From the NCBI GenBank assembly GCA_013397865.1, contig VZTI01001766.1, positions 2,169,408 through 2,233,407 on the forward strand: DNA of 64,000 nucleotides, given 5' to 3'. Position 1 is the stretch's first letter. Each line of letters opens with the position of its first letter. Position numbers and translations under genes: made by a program. Below the pieces are notes generated by a model. The model did not search any database. It had not been told where the DNA came from and saw only the letters and a list, made by a program, of their open reading frames with translations. The stretch is from Struthidea cinerea. Taxonomy: Eukaryota; Chordata; Aves; Passeriformes; Corcoracidae. Positions 62,701-64,000 of the stretch are shown here, piece after piece.

Positions 62701-64000
62701 GAACCTGCCCCTGTGTGCTTTTGGCTGCTCCTTCAGTTTCTACACATTTTTTCTCCTTGCTTCAGCACAGGGATAGGAAAAGACAATGATTGCTTCGAGA
62801 CCGTGGTAGAGCAAGGTAATAGGGAGCAGTGATGAAGGAATGGGGATGGAGGTGTTACCATGGCAACAGGGGGACAGAGAGTTTTCCAGCTTTGGGAAAG
62901 CAAGCACATTTTTCATCACTGTTTCTACTCTGACTTCTGAGCAGCCCTTGTGACTTTTAGGCTGAGGGACAAGAGTGCAAACAGCATTTGGCCCCAGGGA
63001 GCTGTTCCATCATTGCAAACGTTAAAGAGCAGCTGAGAAAGCCACACAGAAATTCAAACTGGTGTTCGGGTCAACACCTCCAGCATAAACTTATGCTACT
63101 GGATTGTGTAGTAGATCCATAAACCCATTATTATCCAGAATAACTTATAAAAATATAATTCCCATACTCTGAAACAAAGTGTTTGTTATCACATTCCCCA
63201 GCACTGGCTACATCTGCCATATGTGTCACGTAGGCACTGTACAGTCAGCATCTCCCTGCCAAAACTGAGTCCAAGAAGAAAGAGCAATACATAACAACAA
63301 CAGCAGTGAAATAATCCCATTACAAGCAAGGAATATAACAGGAGTATAATAACAGAAATAAGAGCAACTATTGACAGTCCTTTATCAGTAGTAACGTTGG
63401 CTGCAATGCTTTTCTGAGTTAAGATGACAAACTCCCTGCAAGGGTGTGTCTTTGTGTCTTCTTAAATATAAAGAAGCTGTTAAAGGATGAACTACAACAT
63501 AAAAAAGCCTAAAGGAAGAACCACATGAACTCTGCAAGTTGGCAGAAGATTTACAGAGATGCAAAGCTGCCAATTTTCAGAGAACACCCCCTGGAGCAAG
63601 CGGTCTACAGCTTATAATTTCTGAAAGAGACGGTGGGAATGCTATTGAAGGGAAGTTCCACTTGGAGTAAAGTAAAAAATGAAGGAAATTGTATTTGAAT
63701 ATGTAGGTCTGCAAATGGTAGATGTCTCTGCTGGTCAATACAAATACATTTTTGAGGAAATAATGGTAGTTCTAATGTTAAGGTAAAGGCTGATAATATC
63801 AGCAAGGAGATGCAAACCTTTCACCTTCTTGGGGGCATGATGCAGCTGACAGTGATAGATGATATAATCTCTCCACCTGCTTCTTAGGGAAGCTGAGCAT
63901 GACAGGTAATCTCACACTGTTTATTCTGGAGGAGTAGATCAATTTGCCTGGAAAGCCACGAAGACCCTTGTTGAGGTCACAGCAGTTTTTGCAGGATGTC
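59800..64000. other. Intergenic, no convincing gene
   Basis: I searched for UMOD/GP2-type exons (EGF-like or ZP-domain cysteine patterns), as expected from mammalian order, and found none. A plus-strand frame at 61000 begins with a hydrophobic signal-like stretch (MNLIKISAILSVLWIL) and reaches a GTAACA donor near 61127. That is the only hint of a coding exon, and it is weak. Confidence 0.4.

Overview
The window is vertebrate nuclear DNA, and almost certainly avian. Genes are split into many short exons with GT-AG introns. There are chicken-repeat-1 (CR1) LINE 3' ends, a solo LTR of a type I recognise from bird genomes, short introns and GC-rich CpG islands. The gene order THUMPD1 - ACSM genes - PDILT matches the block known from mammals (UMOD-PDILT-ACSM5-...-ACSM1-THUMPD1). 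The bird order or species cannot be fixed from the sequence alone.

Layout. 0-2 kb: the last three coding exons of THUMPD1 (+), the THUMP-domain tRNA-acetylation adaptor; its first exon lies left of the window. 4.3-6.0 kb: three decayed exons of an ACSM gene (-), a previously functional third copy. 9.9-17.5 kb: a complete 13-coding-exon medium-chain acyl-CoA synthetase (-, 580 aa, ACSM1/ACSM2-like features). 18.9-27.2 kb: a second complete ACSM (-, 580 aa, most like ACSM5) whose 13 coding exons have exactly the same lengths as those of its neighbour; its first coding intron holds a solo LTR. 30.5-54.5 kb: PDILT (+, 11 coding exons, 524 aa), a testis-type ER protein-disulfide-isomerase-like chaperone. 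It has a signal peptide, a C-terminal EKEL retrieval signal, and both thioredoxin-type sites altered (SQSS and SHEC). 54.6-64 kb: no convincing gene; it holds a 21-bp minisatellite, a long A-tract and an orphan GC-rich island.

The most curious non-genic structure is in PDILT intron 1 (about 35.1-36.3 kb). It is a CpG island broken by a 432-base run of N, with five regularly spaced E2F-like GGCGGG/CGCGGG elements next to a minus-strand TATA box. A minus-strand AATAAA lies about 0.8 kb further on, and an opposing plus-strand TATA box lies beyond it. This could be a small nested gene whose body lies largely in the gap.

Functional links. The two ACSM enzymes are predicted mitochondrial matrix enzymes that turn medium-chain or aromatic acids into acyl-CoA thioesters using ATP. 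THUMPD1 and PDILT are unrelated neighbours kept by synteny. Exon coordinates were worked out by hand from splice signals, reading phase and family similarity. Both ACSM genes and PDILT come out as uninterrupted reading frames with consistent phases at every junction.
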